A stretch of DNA of 64,000 bases from Paraburkholderia acidicola (GTDB taxonomy: Bacteria > Pseudomonadota > Gammaproteobacteria > Burkholderiales > Burkholderiaceae). A model generated the notes under the pieces. That model was given only the letters and a program-made list of their open reading frames with translations. It was not told where the DNA came from and did no database searches. Each line of letters begins with the position of its first letter. The first letter of the stretch is position 1. The position numbers and the translations under genes are program-made. The DNA is taken from contig NZ_MTZV01000006.1 in assembly GCF_002362315.1 (NCBI RefSeq), positions 1,922,001 to 1,986,000 on the forward strand, in the 5' to 3' direction. Of the stretch, positions 61,976 through 64,000 are shown piece by piece.

Positions 61976-62197
61976 TCACCTGTGCCTGGCGCGGCGTATT
62001 TTTATGACTGCGACCCCAGCGACCGCAAGCAGAAAACCGACAATGAAGCCGCAACGCAGAGCACTTACTAGCGCACGCGTCCCACACGCATCACCGCACT
62101 CAACGGCTGGATGTGGCAAGGCAATATAAAGCCCTGAAAATCCACCTACCATGGCACCTGCAATGAACAACGCGGTAACAATAAACGCGGTTCTCAC
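61976..62197 (-). CDS. Candidate immunity protein: small two-helix membrane protein after Tae4
   Basis: A 73-residue protein from GTG 62197, whose GTGA overlaps the Tae4 stop; a TTG at 62209 would add four residues. There are two transmembrane helices (AFIVTALFIAGAMVGGFSG and CGFIVGFLLAVAGVAVI) joined by a short loop with two Cys (PHPAVECGDACG) and a basic tail. Its position right after a toxin gene is where immunity genes sit. It does not resemble the soluble periplasmic Tai4 proteins, so the assignment rests on context. Confidence 0.55.
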   Translation of the reverse strand: MRTAFIVTALFIAGAMVGGFSGLYIALPHPAVECGDACGTRALVSALRCGFIVGFLLAVAGVAVIKIRRARHR

Positions 62198-62802
62198 GCG
62201 ATTTCCCAAAACAAAATTAACTTAGAATCCCCAAGATTGGAGTAAAGGTTCTCTGGACCAACGCCGAAGACCGATAGTGGATTCCACACTTTGTCTATGC
62301 CGAACGTAAAGCGGAGAGTTGTCTCCGAACTTGGCGTTAGTCGATCAACGTTCCACAAGTCGATATGATCCCCCGACGGATCTTTCTCTTTGAGATTGCG
62401 CCTCCAGTAGCTCCCAAAGAAAATGACTCCCGTTTTACCCTTCACGCTATCTTGCCATCCGGTGCCAGTAATGATCCGTGGCGACGGGCAACCAACGAAG
62501 GGGCGACGCTGAAACCAAACCACCATCTCCTTTGCTCGAAGCACATGGCTCGGTGGATGCCCGTGAAACCAACACTTTTCTCCCTTGAACGACTTGTTAG
62601 TAATCCCCGTTCCTGCAAGGCAGGTGCCGAGGCGAATGGCGCATTGGTCCTCGAAGGCGGGCTTTCCGGTCGAAGGATCGATACATGGGTCAGAGTGAGG
62701 ATATGCGGCCCACAGTTCCGCGAAGGTAACGGCCTTTAACGACACTTCTTTAATGGAATTTGGCGTCGAGTTGGTTCTGACGATTGTCTTTTTGTTCGGC
62801 AT
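62194..62802 (-). CDS. tae4: Type VI secretion amidase effector, Tae4 family
   Basis: A 202-residue NlpC/P60-like peptidoglycan endopeptidase that cuts the peptide stem of rival cells. Tae4 features: LWAAYPHSDPC, catalytic C54 in DQCAIRLGTCL, GTGWQ, GVIFFGSYW, and H146/D148 in GDHIDLWN. No signal peptide, as expected for T6SS delivery. It starts 3 bp after the PAAR gene stop, so the PAAR protein is its likely carrier. Length and motif order fit the family. Confidence 0.87.
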   Translation of the reverse strand: MPNKKTIVRTNSTPNSIKEVSLKAVTFAELWAAYPHSDPCIDPSTGKPAFEDQCAIRLGTCLAGTGITNKSFKGEKCWFHGHPPSHVLRAKEMVVWFQRRPFVGCPSPRIITGTGWQDSVKGKTGVIFFGSYWRRNLKEKDPSGDHIDLWNVDRLTPSSETTLRFTFGIDKVWNPLSVFGVGPENLYSNLGDSKLILFWEIA

Positions 62803-62805
62803 TTT

Positions 62806-63342
62806 TCAGGCTCCATCCTGCTTCGCAAGGGCTTCATCGCCCCAATAAATGGAGAATTCGTCGGTTCCTTCAGTGAAAATGCGGGGTAGCAATCCGCCCG
62901 AGTCCAACTGTCCGAAAAATGTTTGCCCGTCGGGAGTTTCGATAAAGTATGGGTAGCCCTCAACCGTAGCACCCGGAGCAACGGTGCGAATCTGTTCGTC
63001 GTAGCCCTGTTCGTCGCGACCCTGTTTTCTTTCCCACATCGAAGTGCCCGATTGCGCAGAGCCAGCCCTGTCGCCGATGAAGGACGTGGTCGCCGAACTG
63101 GCAAGCACACAGTTGTGCCCGCATGGGCACAGAACACGGTCACGGTCTTTGACCATCGGCGTCCCACCGTCAAGCCACGTGTTAGCCGTGCCGTGAATCG
63201 GGAAAGAACCTTTGCACTTGCCACAGGTCGCATGATCGCCCTTTGTCGCGACTTGCTTACTCCCGTCGAACATCATCGAACTCGCACCGATGACCCAACC
63301 GCCCGTCGATGTGCGGTCACCCTTTACAACAAGACGATCCAT
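62806..63342 (-). CDS. PAAR-domain type VI secretion spike-tip protein
   Basis: A 178-residue protein whose N-terminal ~95 residues are a PAAR domain (VVKGDRTSTGGWVIGAS, KGDHATCGKCKG, FPIHGTANTWLDGG, DRVLCPCGHNC), rich in His/Cys for metal binding at the tip. The C-terminal ~80 residues (YPYFIETPDGQTFFGQLDSG) form a small extension that may dock the effector. No vgrG is in view, so it is an orphan effector cassette served by a T6SS elsewhere. Confidence 0.87.
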   Translation of the reverse strand: MDRLVVKGDRTSTGGWVIGASSMMFDGSKQVATKGDHATCGKCKGSFPIHGTANTWLDGGTPMVKDRDRVLCPCGHNCVLASSATTSFIGDRAGSAQSGTSMWERKQGRDEQGYDEQIRTVAPGATVEGYPYFIETPDGQTFFGQLDSGGLLPRIFTEGTDEFSIYWGDEALAKQDGA

Positions 63343-63524
63343 TGAAACCTCTAACAGATGAGCTATCGAGGGAGCTGTGCCCCTGCTTCCCCATCACGCT
63401 AGCATCTCAACATCACCGGAGTGCAAACAATTGTGACGTCAGCATGCAACCTCCAGGGCCATCGCATGAGACGTTACGCGCCGTTTAATAGAATCAAATC
63501 GTTTGGCCCGAAGGGCAAGATTGC

Positions 63525-63737
63525 TTACCAACCAGGTAGTTGCGCTAGATATTGATCGCTAGTACAGACGAATACGCGACAGATCCTGAGTCTTCCTTTG
63601 GCGATGCGGGCCTGTCGGAGCAGGTTCATCGCGATGCACCGGAGGATGGCGAGGCCGAAGGTCATGGGTGGCATGCGACCGTGTGGCTCCCGCAGGTCAC
63701 CGAACGCTTCTTCAATACTCACTACATCCTCGTGCAT
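63525..63737 (-). pseudogene. Transposase-like C-terminal fragment
   Basis: A 70-residue frame (MHEDVVSIEEAFGDLREPHG..., then LAILRCIAMNLLRQARIAKG) resembling the C-terminal end of ISAs1-group transposases, where a similar LR-IALNLL block occurs. It lacks all catalytic residues. The upstream half of the inverted-repeat arm encodes another fragment in a different frame. The family assignment is tentative. Confidence 0.45.
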
Positions 63738-63819
63738 CGTTTCGCCACCAAAAAGACGAGGGTAAACGCCTTTTCCATCTGGCTAACAACTCGCCTCCCT
63801 AAGTCCTTGAATGCTAACG
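63660..63819 (-). repeat. Right copy of the ~160-bp inverted repeat
   Basis: Opposite-orientation partner of 61706-61865. Both arms keep the ATGA overlap between two frames. Together they bracket the PAAR-Tae4-immunity cassette, suggesting that it was carried or rearranged by repeated elements. Confidence 0.75.
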
Positions 63820-63851
63820 GCGCTTCAACCGATGGCCCTGGGTGGGTCACA

Positions 63852-64000
63852 TCAGTCCGTCGCACTCAACGCCTCTTTCAGCTTCACAAGAAACCGCTCG
63901 ACGATAGCTGGCAGGCGACGATCCTTCATCGTCGTCAGTTGCATCTGGCGTTGCTGCAACAAAGGCTCGTCGATGTCCTTCGCGAGCAGCGAAGCATCGT
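63852..64000 (-). CDS. 3' end of an unidentified gene, cut by the window end
   Basis: The last ~49 residues of a reverse-strand frame running off the window (…LLQQRQMQLTTMKD, RRLPAIVERFLVKLKEALS, ATD stop at 63852). The composition is helical and charged. No family can be assigned from this fragment. Confidence 0.5.
   Translation of the reverse strand, partial: DASLLAKDIDEPLLQQRQMQLTTMKDRRLPAIVERFLVKLKEALSATD

Larger units (their letters stand above)
63343..63851. other. Insertion-element debris upstream of the PAAR gene
   Basis: Contains the PAAR promoter region (63343-63520), a broken transposase-like frame (63525-63737) and the right inverted-repeat arm. No intact gene. Confidence 0.55.

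Noticed and set aside
61629..62087. 152-codon minus-strand frame over the left inverted repeat.
   Set aside because: It crosses the repeat arm in the non-coding orientation and overlaps the candidate immunity gene; it looks like a shadow.

Overview
The window reads as a chromosomal segment of a GC-rich betaproteobacterium, most likely Burkholderia sensu lato (Paraburkholderia, Caballeronia or Burkholderia). This is inferred from codon use, Burkholderia-type protein families, and a kbl-tdh pair whose Tdh zinc ligands match the E. coli numbering. No rRNA, tRNA, CRISPR array or replication origin was seen.

Layout. 1-4.8 kb: kbl (cut by the window start), tdh, a YceI-like lipoprotein, a divergent TetR regulator, a DUF1348-type protein and a small envelope protein. 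4.8-8.6 kb: a type III CoA-transferase and two LysR regulators. 8.6-11.5 kb: a reverse-strand operon joining a Tat-exported bicupin oxalate decarboxylase, an Nramp Mn transporter and a TatA paralogue. 11.9-20.6 kb: two two-component systems, a MipA/OmpV protein, a GH5-like lipoprotein, a GFA protein and a cell-wall amidase. 20.6-27.4 kb: an agmatine/polyamine region with a LysR regulator, aguA, aguB, a polyamine-binding protein and two further agmatine-deiminase paralogues with Tat signals. 27.6-35.7 kb: an RpiR regulator, a GH27 alpha-galactosidase, a phospholipid-synthesis trio (CdsA-like, PlsC-like, CDP-alcohol phosphatidyltransferase) and a large unknown protein.

35.7-61.1 kb is the most distinctive part. 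A 2,904-residue trimeric autotransporter adhesin (39,684-48,398) has a nearly charge-free Ser/Thr stalk. It is followed on the same strand by eight genes, several overlapping by ATGA: three DUF2827-type paralogues, two small exported proteins, a TPR plus GT9-like protein, a methyltransferase and a double GT34-like glycosyltransferase. Regulators lie on both sides. Upstream are a TPR-GT9 paralogue, an orphan response regulator and an EAL protein. Downstream are an OmpA lipoprotein, a paralogous response regulator with Glu in place of the phospho-acceptor Asp, and a sigma-54 activator. I infer a dedicated adhesin-glycosylation locus under c-di-GMP-style or surface-lifestyle control.

61.1-64 kb is a mobile patch: a lone IS402-like transposase domain, then a type VI secretion module (PAAR protein, Tae4-type amidase, candidate two-helix immunity protein) between two ~160-bp inverted copies of the same degenerate sequence. 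The window ends inside an unidentified reverse-strand gene.
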